A stretch of 64,000 bases of DNA from positions 6,348,001 to 6,412,000 of the forward strand of contig NZ_JASTLC010000001.1 in assembly GCF_030499575.1 (NCBI RefSeq), in the 5' to 3' direction. Under the pieces are notes generated by a model. It saw only the letters and a program-made list of their open reading frames with translations. It was not told where the DNA came from and did no database searches. Source of the stretch: Streptomyces sp. DG2A-72 (GTDB lineage: Bacteria > Actinomycetota > Actinomycetes > Streptomycetales > Streptomycetaceae). Position 1 is the stretch's first letter. Each line of letters begins with the position of its first letter. Made by a program: the position numbers and the translations under genes. Of the stretch, positions 51,154-62,600 are shown piece after piece.

Positions 51154-53910
51154 TTACGGCGCCAGGGTCTGGCCCAGGCGGGCTCCCGTCGGCAGGCCCA
51201 GCGTGCCCTTGCCGAACATGACGGTGTACGAGTACCCGAGCCCGGTGCTGTTGCTCGGGACGTACGTCAGGACGCCGTTGCCCGCGTCCTCGCCCTGCGC
51301 GCCGAACGTCAGGTCCGTGCGCCCGTACCCGGACAGGTCCGCCAGCGACACGGACGAGCCGAACGCGTCGCCGCTCTCGGTGGCGCCGGGGACGCCGGTG
51401 GTGTCCTGCGAGATCGAGACCGCGCCGGAGCCGGTGAGACCGGACGACGTGCCCTTGATGAGGATCGCGTTGCCCGCGTTCGTCTGGTTGACGCCGCTGC
51501 GGATGAGGTCCTCGTTCGGGACGCCCGCGAGGACGTCCGCGTAGCCGTCAGCGTTGTAGTCGCCGATCGAGACCGAGGCGCCCATCGCGTCGTACGACTC
51601 GTTGGCGCCGGGCACTCCCGTGGTGTTCTGGTGGATGGTCGTCATCCCGGTGGTGGTGAAGCCGGTGGACGTGCCCGGGACCATGGTGACCTGGCCGGCG
51701 GTGACCCCGCTGGACTCGGCGGCGATGGGCTGGCCGATGACGATGTCGTCGTAGCCGTTGCCGTTGACGTCGCCCGCGGCGATGGAGCGGCCGCCCTTGA
51801 CGGAGATGACGCCCACCTTGGCCAGGCCGGTGGCCGAGCCCGCGAAGCGGACGACGCGGCCGATGCCGCCGGTGTCGCGGTAGTTGAGGGCCACGTCCGC
51901 GTAGCCGTCCCGGTTGAAGTCGCCGGTCGCGGCGTCCAGGTAGGCGAGGGAACCCGTGGCGCCGGTGAGCCTGCCCGATGTATAGCCACCGTCGGTCAGC
52001 CGCACGTTCCAGTTGCCGCCCGTGCCGGTGCCGGCCGAGAAGACGTCCGCCTTGCCGTCGGCGTTGAAGTCGCCGACGGTGACCGTCGAGCCGAGCTTGG
52101 CGCCGGACGCCGTGACGCCGCTGGTGGTGTACGCGAAACCGCGGGTGAGGTCCGGGCCGTACATCACGGACACCTGGCCGCGATCGGCGTTGCCGCTGGT
52201 GTCGTCCTCGCCGGGGGAGCCGATCGCGAGGTCGGCGTAGCCATCGCCGTTGACGTCGCCCCACGCGGTCGAGTAGCCGAAGTTGTCACCGGTCTCGGTG
52301 GTGCCGGGGATGCCCGCGCTGTTCTGCGTGAACGCCCGCTTCGAGGCGGTGACCGGGCCGTCCAGGCCGCCCGGGACCACGGTCACCAGGTTCACCCTCG
52401 GCGTGCCCGCGACCAGGTCCTCGGTGCCGTCGCGGTTGAAGTCGGCGGTCGGGATCGCGGAGTTCTTGCCCGCGCTCGCCGCGAAGCGCCGGATCTCGGC
52501 CAGCTTGGCGTAGAGGTTCTTGCCCGGGCAGGCGGTGGCGAAGCCGTCGCGGTGACCGGAGATGGTGTTGAGCGTGGCCTGCTGGCCCTCGTCCCAGACG
52601 CCGGTGTCGGCGCCCGCGGTCAGCGTGACCTTGCCGGTCGGGTTGCCGCCGTACTGGCCGAGCTTCCAGGCGGCGACGCGGGCCACGGACTCCAGGGTGG
52701 CCCGGGTCGGCCGGCCGGCGGGCTTCGCGGGTGTGGTGGCCGTAGCGGCGGCGCCCTCGAAGTCGCCGAGGACGGCGATGCCCGTCGAGTCACCGTTGAA
52801 GCCGTAGGTGTGCGCGCCGCGCACCGGCAGGTCGACACCGCCCGCGCGGCCCTCGAAGATCCGGCCGCACTTGTCGACCAGGAAGTTGTAGCCGATGTCG
52901 TTCCACTGCTCGGTCTGGACGTGGTACGCCATGATGCCGCGCACCAGCGAAGCCGACTCGGCGCAGCTGTAGTTGTTCGTGCCGACCGTGTGGTGCACGA
53001 AGACCGCGCTGACCTTGTCGATGTACTCCGCCGGGTCGTCGACCATCGACTCGTCGGCGCCCCACTGGGCGCGGGAGATGATCGGCGGCCGGTGGACGGT
53101 GGAGGGCGGGGCGGTGGGGACGGTCGCCGTGGGGGTCGGGCTGGGGCTCGGGCTCTGGCTCGCGCTCGGGCTCGAACTCTGGCTCGGGGACGGGCTGTTG
53201 CTCTCACTCGGGGAGGTCGAGGTGGTCGGGGGCGGCGACGCCGATGTGCTGGACGGCGACGCGCTCGCGTCCTCGACGACGAAGGCCGCGGCCTCCATGC
53301 CGGAGCCGGAGCCTGAGCCGTCGAGCGCCTTGTTCTTCGCCTCCGCGGCGGTCACGCCGGGGTCGACGAGGTTGATCTCGAGTCCCTTGGGCAGACCGGC
53401 ACTCGCCGAGCCTCCCCCAGAGGGGGTACCCCCAGCGGCGACGACACGGGCCTCGACCCCGTCGGACGGCCCGACCCAGAGCGGCTCGGAACCGCCCCGG
53501 GCGTCCTCGGCGCCGGGCTCGGCACGGTCGACGGGGTGCGCCTCGTCGACGTCCAGGTCCTGCCAGCCGGTCCACTCGCCGGTCTCGACGCTCCGGGTCC
53601 GCACCTGCGCGGTCCCGTCGAGCGCCTGGGCGTCCTCGGCCCAGGTGACGCCGAGCAGCGAGAACTGCTGGGTGCCGGTCCTGGCGAGTTCCCGCTTGCC
53701 GGTGCCGGCGGCCTTCATGGTGAGGTCGTGGACTCTCACCGGCCGCTTGTCGCGGGCGACTTGGGCCGCTTGATCGGAACTCGGTTCGGCGACCGCGTAG
53801 GTCACGACTCCCGCGCCCCCCAGTACCACTGCCCCGATGGTGAGCCACGTTCTTCGCTTGAGGCTCAGTGGTCTGTACGCATGGGTCGTCTTGCGACTCA
53901 AATGTCCCAC
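51154..53910 (-). CDS. Large secreted protein: PGRP/amidase_2 domain plus FG-GAP repeats
   Basis: 918 residues. A signal-anchor (RRTWLTIGAVVLGGAGVVTY) is followed by an N-terminal beta region with WTGWQDLD-type sequence. A long Ser/Pro/Thr linker (about 220-275) comes next. The peptidoglycan-recognition/N-acetylmuramoyl-L-alanine amidase domain (about 278-470) has ISRAQWGADE, VFVHHTVGTNNYSC, YNFLVDKCGRIFEGRAGG and ISGHRDGFATACPG with the zinc ligands. About seven FG-GAP/VCBS repeats follow (DFNRDGTEDLVAG, GDVNGDGYADLAIG, GDFNADGKADVFSA and others), likely a calcium-binding beta propeller. It probably acts on cell wall. A dispersed repeat is translated at 53411-53435. Confidence 0.9.
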   Translation of the reverse strand: MGHLSRKTTHAYRPLSLKRRTWLTIGAVVLGGAGVVTYAVAEPSSDQAAQVARDKRPVRVHDLTMKAAGTGKRELARTGTQQFSLLGVTWAEDAQALDGTAQVRTRSVETGEWTGWQDLDVDEAHPVDRAEPGAEDARGGSEPLWVGPSDGVEARVVAAGGTPSGGGSASAGLPKGLEINLVDPGVTAAEAKNKALDGSGSGSGMEAAAFVVEDASASPSSTSASPPPTTSTSPSESNSPSPSQSSSPSASQSPSPSPTPTATVPTAPPSTVHRPPIISRAQWGADESMVDDPAEYIDKVSAVFVHHTVGTNNYSCAESASLVRGIMAYHVQTEQWNDIGYNFLVDKCGRIFEGRAGGVDLPVRGAHTYGFNGDSTGIAVLGDFEGAAATATTPAKPAGRPTRATLESVARVAAWKLGQYGGNPTGKVTLTAGADTGVWDEGQQATLNTISGHRDGFATACPGKNLYAKLAEIRRFAASAGKNSAIPTADFNRDGTEDLVAGTPRVNLVTVVPGGLDGPVTASKRAFTQNSAGIPGTTETGDNFGYSTAWGDVNGDGYADLAIGSPGEDDTSGNADRGQVSVMYGPDLTRGFAYTTSGVTASGAKLGSTVTVGDFNADGKADVFSAGTGTGGNWNVRLTDGGYTSGRLTGATGSLAYLDAATGDFNRDGYADVALNYRDTGGIGRVVRFAGSATGLAKVGVISVKGGRSIAAGDVNGNGYDDIVIGQPIAAESSGVTAGQVTMVPGTSTGFTTTGMTTIHQNTTGVPGANESYDAMGASVSIGDYNADGYADVLAGVPNEDLIRSGVNQTNAGNAILIKGTSSGLTGSGAVSISQDTTGVPGATESGDAFGSSVSLADLSGYGRTDLTFGAQGEDAGNGVLTYVPSNSTGLGYSYTVMFGKGTLGLPTGARLGQTLAP
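53411..53435. repeat. Short GC palindromic repeat inside the PGRP gene
   Basis: CCCCC-AGA-GGGGG-TA-CCCCC forms alternative hairpins. From memory, CTGGGGGTACCCCC-type units with CCCTCTGGGGGAGG are common Streptomyces repeats. It is read in frame as GGTPSGGGS, a flexible insert in the secreted protein. Confidence 0.6.
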
Positions 53911-54069
53911 CCCTAGAAATCAACAGAAGGCCCACCCGTCACAGGGGTCGGCGATCCTTACAGCGCCTGGCGGTCTGTGAACATCACGGGACGGGGATGT
54001 GCCCTGCGTCACTCCCTTCACCGGCGGCACGCCGGGGGCGCTGTGACACTTCCGTGAAGCCCGGCGCTG

Positions 54070-54768
54070 ATGACCATGGGGGCTGTTCGCGCGGGCGGTG
54101 ACGTCGCGCCGGGCGGTCCGCCACGGACTCGGTACGAACGAGGACAGTTCTTGGGCCAGGGAAGGGAACCCCGCCGCGTGCACGCGTACGACGGGGAACT
54201 GGGCGCGGCCGTCGCGCGGGCCCAGGACGGTGACGAGGCCGCCTTCGCGGTCGCCTACCGGATCGTGCAGCCCGGACTGCTCGGCTATCTGCGCGGGATC
54301 GTCGGCGACGACGCGGAGGACGTGGCCTCGGACGCGTGGCTGGAGATCGCCCGGGACCTCGGGCGGTTCAAGGGCGACGGGGCCGGGTTCCGGGGCTGGA
54401 CGGCGACCATCGCCCGGCACCGGGCGCTGGACCATCTGCGCCGGCAGAAGGTACGGCCCCGGTCGACGGCGACGGAGCAGGACGTACTGGATCTGCCCTC
54501 CGCGCACAGCACGCACGACCAGGCGCTGGAGGGCATCTCGACCGAGTACGCCCTGCAACTGGTCCGCGGACTGCCGCGCGAGCAGGCCGAGGCCGTACTG
54601 CTGCGGGTGGTCGTCGGCCTCGACGGCCCCGCCGCCGCCCGCGTCCTGGGCAAGCGGCCCGGCGCGGTGCGCACGGCCGCGTACCGGGGGCTGAAGCGCC
54701 TGGCGCAGCAGCTCGGAGTCGAGGGTGTGACGGATGACGGGTCCCGGACGCTGGGGGAGTCGACATGA
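54070..54768 (+). CDS. ECF-type RNA polymerase sigma factor
   Basis: Up to 232 residues; the start is unsure (ATG 54070 or 54076, or GTG 54178 near RVHAYDGELG). Region 2 reads DEAAFAVAYRIVQPGLLGYL, DDAEDVASDAWLEIARDLGR and GFRGWTATIARHRALDHLRR. Region 4 reads LPREQAEAVLLRVVVGLDGP with the HTH ARVLGKRPGAVRTAAYRGLK. It should transcribe a specific regulon. The gene after it encodes a one-helix membrane protein that probably restrains it. It lies about 160 bp from the divergent PGRP gene. Confidence 0.88.
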   Translation: MTMGAVRAGGDVAPGGPPRTRYERGQFLGQGREPRRVHAYDGELGAAVARAQDGDEAAFAVAYRIVQPGLLGYLRGIVGDDAEDVASDAWLEIARDLGRFKGDGAGFRGWTATIARHRALDHLRRQKVRPRSTATEQDVLDLPSAHSTHDQALEGISTEYALQLVRGLPREQAEAVLLRVVVGLDGPAAARVLGKRPGAVRTAAYRGLKRLAQQLGVEGVTDDGSRTLGEST

Positions 54769-54828
54769 GCGATGACGCCGGCGGGCCGCCGGACAGGCCG
54801 GAGGGCCGGACGAGGAACGGGATCGGAC

Positions 54829-55545
54829 ATGGGTGAACGGCAGCGCGGAGACCGGGCCGCATCCGGCCGCCGGGGTGCGCGACCGGGCGACGCCGTGTCC
54901 GGACCCGGGCGCGACGGGGCGGGTCTGGAGGCGCTGCTGGCCGCCGCGATCCGCGAAGGCGGTGTCGACACGGCGGGCGAGCAGCGGGCCGTGGCCGCGT
55001 TCCGGGCTGCCCGGGACGCCGGCGAGCACCGGGCCCGCACCCGCCGCCGCGACGACTGGCGGCCCCGGGAGCAGCGCGGCGTGAAGCGCTCTCTGAAGGC
55101 CACGCTCTCCCTGTTCCTCGCGAGCCTCACCCTGGGCGGCGTCGCGGTCGCCGCGATCGGCACGGTCGGTACGTCCTCCGACGGCGCCGACGGCAGCCAC
55201 CAGCGCCCGCACGCGTCGGCCGGCCCGACCGACGCGACCGACGCACCGGCCGCGGAGCCTTCGGCGACGGAGTCCGTACGTCCGCACCGTCCCGCCACCG
55301 CCCGGGACACCGAGGCATACTGCCGCGCCTACGAGCACGTCAAGGGAAACGGCAAGGCCCTGGAGTCGACCGCCTGGCAGCGGCTGATCGCGGCCGCGGG
55401 CGGGGAGCGGAACGTCACCGCCTACTGCGCCCGGCAGCTGACCGACGGCAAGAAGGGCAACGCCGACAAGGCGGATAGGGCGGACAAGAACGGTAAGGGC
55501 GGCGCTCGGGCCGGGGTCGGCAACCTGAAGGGGAACAAGAAGTAA
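54829..55545 (+). CDS. Putative anti-sigma/membrane protein partner of the sigma factor
   Basis: 238 residues from ATG 54829; ATG 54772 in the same frame and a separate 23-codon frame from ATG 54765 (overlapping the sigma stop) cloud the start. A cytoplasmic N-terminus (AGLEALLAAAIREGGVDTAG, RAVAAFRAARDAG) leads to one transmembrane helix (ATLSLFLASLTLGGVAVAAIG). An extracytoplasmic part with two Cys follows (TEAYCRAYEHVKGNGKALES, VTAYCARQLTDGKKG) and a Lys-rich tail. The order sigma then single-pass protein fits an anti-sigma factor, but no classic motif is seen. Confidence 0.7.
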   Translation: MGERQRGDRAASGRRGARPGDAVSGPGRDGAGLEALLAAAIREGGVDTAGEQRAVAAFRAARDAGEHRARTRRRDDWRPREQRGVKRSLKATLSLFLASLTLGGVAVAAIGTVGTSSDGADGSHQRPHASAGPTDATDAPAAEPSATESVRPHRPATARDTEAYCRAYEHVKGNGKALESTAWQRLIAAAGGERNVTAYCARQLTDGKKGNADKADRADKNGKGGARAGVGNLKGNKK

Positions 55546-55818
55546 CCCCTTCGAGACCTGGACCGCCGTGCCACCTCCCGGTCAGCCCACTCCTCGGCCG
55601 TCAGCCGACCACCGTAGAGACACCTCACTCGCCGGCAAGGCCCGGCCCACGACAGCCATCACGACCCGACGTACCCCGAACCGTTGAACATCCCCAAGAA
55701 CCACAGGAGTTGCGTCCACGCCGCGGTTGCCGGAAGAGATGGTAACGTCACCAGCCGCGCGTACCCGGTACCAGGTAGTGAAGTCGGCTGCCTTGGCCTG
55801 TCAACCATAGGAGTCGGC

Positions 55819-56382
55819 TTGGCACCTCGTAAGGGAACCGGCTGGTGCGCCGCTCTCCTGTTGACGGCCGTGTCGGCGACCGGAGCTCTCACCGGGTGCC
55901 AGACTCTTGCAGATGCTGCTTCCGCCTCGGGCTGCGAGGGTACCGAGAGCCGGGTTGACGAGCTGAAGTCGCACGGCGTTCTCGACTCTCGGCCTCAGGG
56001 GACAATCGTGCCCCAAGGATTCGAGGATCTCGAGGCCGGCTGCTGGGAGGACAGCGGCGAGGCATGGTTGTACGCCGAGCGAACCTACGTCTTCCCCGGC
56101 GACAAGGCCGACGTGACCCAGCACTACCGGGCCGCGGCGGAGCGTGAAGGCTGGAAGCCGTCTCCGGCTACCCGGCAGTCCTCGAAGGAAGATCAGCCCG
56201 CAAGCCTGTGCTTCACCCTCGGCAAGGCGGACAACGCGGCGATGCTGGACGTCTACTTCCTGACCGAGGAGATCCTCGACGCGGAAGAGAGCAAGCCCGG
56301 GCCCGAATTCAGCTCTGGAGCCGGCTACCGCGTAGCCATCACCTCCACGGCCGACGGTTCCGCGACCAGTTGCTCGGATTGA
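55819..56382 (+). CDS. Lipoprotein, hypothetical
   Basis: 187 residues from TTG 55819, chosen because GGAG (55810-55813) lies 5 bp upstream and a lipoprotein signal follows at once (RKGTGWCAALLLTAVSATGA with lipobox LTGC). The mature part has GCEGTESRVDELKSHGVLD, FEDLEAGCWEDSGEAWLYAE, VTQHYRAAAEREGWKPS and SLCFTLGKADNAAMLDVYF, and ends in TSCSD. Five Cys suggest disulfides. No family is recognised. The sequence lies at the border to the toxin region and is slightly less GC-rich than the core. Confidence 0.75.
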   Translation: MAPRKGTGWCAALLLTAVSATGALTGCQTLADAASASGCEGTESRVDELKSHGVLDSRPQGTIVPQGFEDLEAGCWEDSGEAWLYAERTYVFPGDKADVTQHYRAAAEREGWKPSPATRQSSKEDQPASLCFTLGKADNAAMLDVYFLTEEILDAEESKPGPEFSSGAGYRVAITSTADGSATSCSD

Positions 56383-56696
56383 AGCCGATCAGCTGCGCAG
56401 GACGAACCGTCTAGGGCAACAGCTCCTTTTCGCATGACCACCTGCAACAGATCGCAACTTTCCTCACGATCCGAACCATGAGACGACCGGTCAACTGTGC
56501 TTCCTGCAGAGCGGTTGTACGGGGCCCGTCGACTGGTGATCGCGATTCCTGCTTGTCCTCGGCCATCGGCAAGGTGAACAAGTCGTTTCCTCCAACTCTT
56601 GCCGGAGAGCGGCCATTTGGGCATTGACATATGTGAGCATCGTGTAAAGATCCTCAGATGCTTGCGGGGGGACCCGCACCGTTGCAAGGAGTGAGC
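56383..56696. other. Intergenic region upstream of the RHS toxin gene
   Basis: The 314 bp are more AT-rich than the surrounding DNA. The last 75 bp contain the candidate promoter and the TTG start context. On the minus strand a 62-codon open frame (56491-56679) has a protein-like beginning (ASEDLYTMLTYVNAQMAALR) but overlaps the promoter and has no matching family; it is not called. Nothing else is seen. Confidence 0.5.
56624..56651 (+). promoter_or_regulatory. Candidate housekeeping promoter of the RHS toxin gene
   Basis: A -35 box TTGACA (56624-56629) matches the consensus exactly. After a 16-bp spacer, AAAGAT (56646-56651, in TAAAGAT) resembles a -10 box. The TTG start codon lies about 45 bp downstream, giving a short leader. 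Confidence 0.5.
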
Positions 56697-59600
56697 TTGA
56701 CAGCCACGTTCCTCAGACCGGGGCGGAGACCGGACAGACCGTCCGTCCAGCCCTTCCTCCCTACGGCTCAGCGAAGACGCCTGCGTTCGGTGGCAGCGGC
56801 AGTCGTACTGGCGATGGCGTTCGAGACCACCGTGATAGTCGGGAACGCCAACGTGGCAGCAGGCGTGGGCCTCGAAGCCCCGACTGCTGACCGAAACAAG
56901 CCGGCGAAGGACCTTGGGCCCGCGACCGCCGGCTCGGTGGCCGCCGCCCGCTTGAAGGCGAAGATCCAGAACCGTCGGATCGAGGCGCTGGACGCCCGGA
57001 CCGAGACGTCCACGACGTACGTCAACCCGGACGGTTCGGTGACCGAACAGGCGTATGCCGGACCGATTCGGTTCCAGGACGACCAGAATCAATGGCAGGA
57101 CATCGACGTTTCCCTGCAGAAACTGTCGAACGGCTCGGTCGGTGCCCGGCGGCATCCGCACGGGCTGCGCTTGGCAGGCAAGGCCACGGCTCCCAAGGGG
57201 CTGAAGAGTGTTGGTGAGAGCACCGGTTCGGCCGGCGTGCCCCTGGTGACGATGGAAGGCCGGACCGGGCAGCGGATGCGGCTGGGCTGGTACGGGGCCC
57301 TTCCCGCGCCGGAGATCGAGGGCGAGGAGAACAACATCGCCCGCTACCGGAGCGCCCTCCCCGCGACGGACCTCCTGATCGAGTCGACGCGTACCGGCTA
57401 CGAGCAGTTCCTGGAACTGAAGGATCGTTCCGCCGTCGACGCGAGCGGGGCGATCACCTACAGCCTGACGGCCAAGGGGCTGACGGCGAAGGAGAACGCG
57501 GACGGCTCGGTCTCCTTCACCGATGCCAAGGGCAAGTCCGCTGGGGTGCTGCCGGCGCCGGTGATGTGGGACGCGCAGGTGGACGCCAAGTCCGGTGAGC
57601 ACAAGCGCACCGCCCCCGTGGGGGTGAAGGTGGCCCAGGACGGCGACACCGTCACCCTGACCCTGACACCTGATGCGAAGTTCCTGGCCGACGGTTCGAC
57701 GCAGTTCCCGGTGACGATCGACCCCGCGATCAACGTAGGGGCCAGCTTCGACACCTTCGTACAGGAGGGGTACACCACCGACCAGTCCGCCTCCACGGAC
57801 CTGAAGCTCGGCAACAACGGCTCCTCGCAGGTGGCGCGGTCGTTCCTGTCGTTCCCGATGAAGAACATCACGGGCAAGCAGGTCACGGCGGCGAAGCTCA
57901 ATCTGTTCGAGTACCACGCGTGGTCCTGCACCGCGAAGAGTTGGGAGGTGTGGTCCACCGGAGCCGCGAGCACGTCCTCGCGCTGGACGGCACAGCCGGC
58001 CTGGGGGACGAAGTACGCCACCAGCACCCAGACCAAGGGCTTCTCCAGTGCCTGCAACGACGGATGGGTCACCGCCGACGTGACCTCCCTGGCGAAGGCG
58101 TGGGCGGCCAACGGCAATGGCACCAATCACCTGGGTCTGCGGGCCACGGACGAGACCGACCCGTACGGCTGGAAGCGGTTCAACTCCGGCAATGCCGCCT
58201 CCAACACCCCCTATCTGTCGGTCACCTACAACTCGGTTCCCGAGCTGCCGACTCTGATAGCCCCGCTGAGTGCGGCGGCCACCAATGACACCACCCCGAC
58301 GCTGTCGGCGAAGGCCCTGGACGGCGACGGCTCGCAGGTCACCCTCGACTACGAGGTGTGGACCTCCACCGGCACCTCCGCCCTGCGGACCGGTAGCAGT
58401 GCCGCGGTCGCCTCCGGAGCCCAGGCCAACTGGACCCCGGCCGCACTCGCGACGGGCTCCTACAAGTGGCGGGTGCGTGCCGGTGACGGCTCCGCCGTCA
58501 GCGCTTGGTCGGCGTTCCGTACCCTGACCGTGGACACCACCTCCCCTGCCGCGACCGCGGTCTCCTCCACCGACTTCCCCGCCGGGCAGTGGTCCGGCGC
58601 TCCGGACAGCAGCGGCGACTTCGCCGGAAGCTTCGCCCTCACTCCGCCCTCGGCGGACGTCAAGGAAGTCCAGTGGCAACTGGACGGCGGAGCCTGGCAG
58701 TCGATCGCCACCACAGGCGCGGCCGTGACGGCCAAGCCGGTGTTCCGCGCGGGCCGGCACACGCTGGCCGCCCGTACCAAGGACGCCGCCGGTAACGCCT
58801 CCACCACCACCAGCTTCACCTTCTACGCGGGCTCGGGCGCGGCGCTGCTCACCCCGACGCAGGGAGACCGCCCGGCGCGGCGGACCGTGCTGACGGGCCA
58901 GGGCAAGACCGCTGACACGGGGGTGCGCTACCAGTACCGGCGCGGTGAGACTGATGCCTGGAAGGACGTCCCCGTCGCCGACGTGCGCCGCAAGTCGGAC
59001 AACGCGGCCGTCACCGCCTGGCCGGTGACGGTGAGCGGCGGCCTGCCGGAGGCGTTGGTGTGGAACATCACCGACAGCCTCGCCGAGGACGGTCCGATAG
59101 ACGTCCGCGCGGTCTTCGGCAACGGCTCCAGCACCGACGCCTCCCCGGCAACCTCCATCACCGTCGACCGCGATGCAGGCGCCGCACCGACCCAGGGCGC
59201 CGGCCCGGGCGACGTGAACATGCTCACCGGTGATTACACGCTGTCCGCGACCGACAGTTCGGCTTTCGGCCTGACTGCGAGCCGCACGGCGTCGTCACGC
59301 CGTCCCGCGGAAGGCGGGCAGCAGGAAGGACAGGTCGCCATCTTCGGTCCGCAATGGACCGCGGGCACCGCTGCGGAACTCAGCGACTCCGAGTCGCTGT
59401 ACATCCGCAAGACGTCGAGCACCTCTGTTGCGTTGGTGGACGTCGAAGGTGAGGAAACCGGGTTCACCGCGACGAGCGGCGGCGGATGGAAGCCCGAAGA
59501 AGGGGCTGAAGCCCTGACCCTGACCGGCAGCCTGACGGGCTCCTTCACCCTGAAGGACACCGAAGGAACCACGTCGCAGTTCACCAAGATCGACGCGGCC

Positions 59601-62600
59601 GCGACGACCTGGCAGCTCTCCAAGAGCTCGCTCTCCACGGAGAATTCCACCACCTCTCTCATCTCGGAGAAGGTCACCGTGGGCGGCACCGTGCTGGCCC
59701 GCCCGAAGTATGCGATCGCCCCCACCTCGGCGGTGAGCAACGAAACCTGCGCGAACACCCCGTCCACCAAGGGCTGCCGGATCCTGGAGTACCAGTACGC
59801 CACCACGACTACGGCGACCGCCGGCACGCTGGGCGACTACGCCGGACAGGTCTCCCGTATCCGCGTGTGGTCCACCGACCCCGGCGCGGCCGGCGCCACC
59901 GCCATCGTGGTATCGAGTTATGCCTATGACGCCTCGGGTCGCCTGCGCGAGCAGTGGGATCCCCGGGTCTCCCCGGCGCTGAAGACGACGTACACGTACG
60001 ACAGCGCCGGCCGGGTGGTCACCCAGACCCCGCCGGGCGAGCTGCCGTGGACGTTCGAGTACGGCAAGGCAGGCGCCAGCTCGGTGGTCGGCGACGGCAT
60101 GCTGCTGTCCGTTTCACGGCCCACCCTGAAGCCGGGCAGCAAGGACGAGACCGACGGCGGCAAGGCAGCGGTCTCCCTCGTCTACGATGTTCCGCTCTCC
60201 GGCGCCAATGCGCCCAACCAAGTGTCTCCGGCCGACGCCAGGACGTGGGCACAGACGGACACGCCCACGGATGCCACCGCCGTCTTCCCCGCCGATCAGG
60301 TGCCTGCCTCTCACAGCGGGAATGATCTCGGCGCGGGCGACTACGACAAGGCGACCACCACCTACACCAACGCCTCGGGGCTCCAGGTCAACACCGGCCT
60401 GCCCGGTCGGCACTTGACCACCACCCAATACGACGCGTTCGGCAACGTCGTCTTCGAGCTGGGGGCCACCAACCGCGAACTCGCTCTCGGCAGCGAGGAA
60501 TACCAGGTCAACACCCAGAGTGAACTCGGCATCCTCTCTGATTCGACAGCTGAGCGCGCCCAGAAGCTGGCCACCGTCGCGAAGTACTCCGCCGACGGCA
60601 GACGGATGCTGGAACAGCACGGACCGGTTCATCTGGTCACCCTGACCAAACAGCTCCAAGGCGACGCCGACAGCCCCGGCATCGCGGTCGGCACCCAGGT
60701 GCCCGCGCGTGAACACACCGTCACTCGATACGACGAAGGCCGCCCCACTGACGGGTCCGCTCTGGTCCTGGACCAGCCGACCACGACATCAACCGGTGCG
60801 TCCGTCGAGGACTACCCGACCGACGGCGACGTTCGTACCACCACCACCAGCTACGACTGGGTGAAGGGCCTGCCCACCAGCAGGGTGACGGACCCGACCG
60901 GGCTCAAGCTGACCCGTTCCTCCGTATACGACGCCCAGGGACGAGTCACCAAGAACAGTCAGCCCAAGTCCAACGGAGCTGATGCCGGAACGGTTGTTTC
61001 CCAGTATTGGTCGGCCGGCGGGACCGGACCGTGTGCGGGGCGCCCCGAATGGGCGGATCTGCTCTGTTCCAGTGGCCCGGCAGGAAAAATCACCGGTGGC
61101 GGCTCGAATCCCGATGAGCTGCCCGCCAAGAGCCTCGAATACGACCGCTGGGGCAACGCCACCAAGGTCGCCGAAACCGCCAACGGTGTAACGCGCACCA
61201 CGGTCACCACGTACGACGCGGCCGGACGAGGAAAGCAGATTCAGATCAGTGGGGGCGTCGGCACAGCAGTACCGACTCAGACCATCACCTTCGATCCTGC
61301 GAACGGACAGGTGGCCACCATGTCCGACGGTGCCGCCACAGTTCGTCATGTCGCTGACAAGCTCGGTCGTGAGATCTCGTACGACGACGGCGCGGGCAAC
61401 GTCACGCGTACCGAATACGACGCCCGCGACCGCGTCACCAGGAGATCCGACTCGGCTCCTTCGGAGACCACGTACAGCTATGAAAGCCTGACCGGCCTGC
61501 CGACCCGGATGCACGACTCCGTCATGGGAAGCATCGGCGACGTCACCGGCTCCTACGATTCCGACGGGCGCCTCTACAAGCAGAAGCTGCCCTGGAACAT
61601 GGACGTCGAGTTCAACCTGGACCCCACGGGCAGTGAGACCTCACGTTACTGGCACTGGGAATCCGGCTGGACCGTCCAGGGCGAGTCGCTCAGTGAGAAC
61701 ATCCACGGCCAGGTCGTCTCCCGCACCACCTACACGGGCGGTGGCGCGTACCAGGCATACTCCTACGACGCGGCCGGCCGCCTGACCAAGGCCGATGACA
61801 CCCAGACCGGCGTCACGACCCACCGCGGTTATGGGTTCGACGACAACACCAACCGCACGTCCCTGGTGACCACGGTCGACGACGTGGACGGAGGAGCCCC
61901 TGCCACCACGACGGTCAACTCCTCCTACGACAGCGCCGACAGACTGATCGCCTCCGGCACTGCCTACGACGCTTTCGGCCGTACGACCACCCAGTCGAGC
62001 GGCGCCCAGAACTCCTACTACGCCAACGATCTGGTGCGCCAGATCACGGCGCGCGGCGAGCGCACCACCTGGAGCCTCGACGCGGCCGGCAGGCTCGCCT
62101 CGTCCACGACCGAGAGTCAGGACGACAACGGGGCCTGGGCCACCACGGCAACGGTTCGCAACCATTACGGGGCTGACGGAGACAACCCCACGTGGATCAG
62201 CGAAGGCGGCAGCAAGATCAGCCGAAACCTGTCGGACCTGACCGGGGGCCTGATCGCCACTACCGGCGGTACCGCTGGTGATGTGGTCCTCCAGCTCGCC
62301 AATATCCACGGTGACATAGCCACCCAGATTCCCCTGGTGGACGCCACCACTCCCGTCGTCAACAGCTACGACGAGTACGGCAAGCTCCTTCCTGGAACAG
62401 ACGTGGCCCGGTACGGCTGGCTCGGCGGGGAGCAGCGTTCGTCCGAGACCCCGAGCACGGTCACGCTCATGGGAGTTCGCCTCTACGACTCGGACACAGG
62501 GCGATTTCTTTCCGTCGATCGCATAGTCGGAGGGAACGCCGGCTCCTACGACTACTGCTTCGCCGACCCGGTCAACTGCTATGACATCAGCGGAAACTAC

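Noticed and set aside
56491..56679. 62-codon minus-strand frame with a protein-like start (ASEDLYTMLTYVNAQ)
   Set aside because: It overlaps the RHS promoter, its second half is not protein-like, and no family is recognised.
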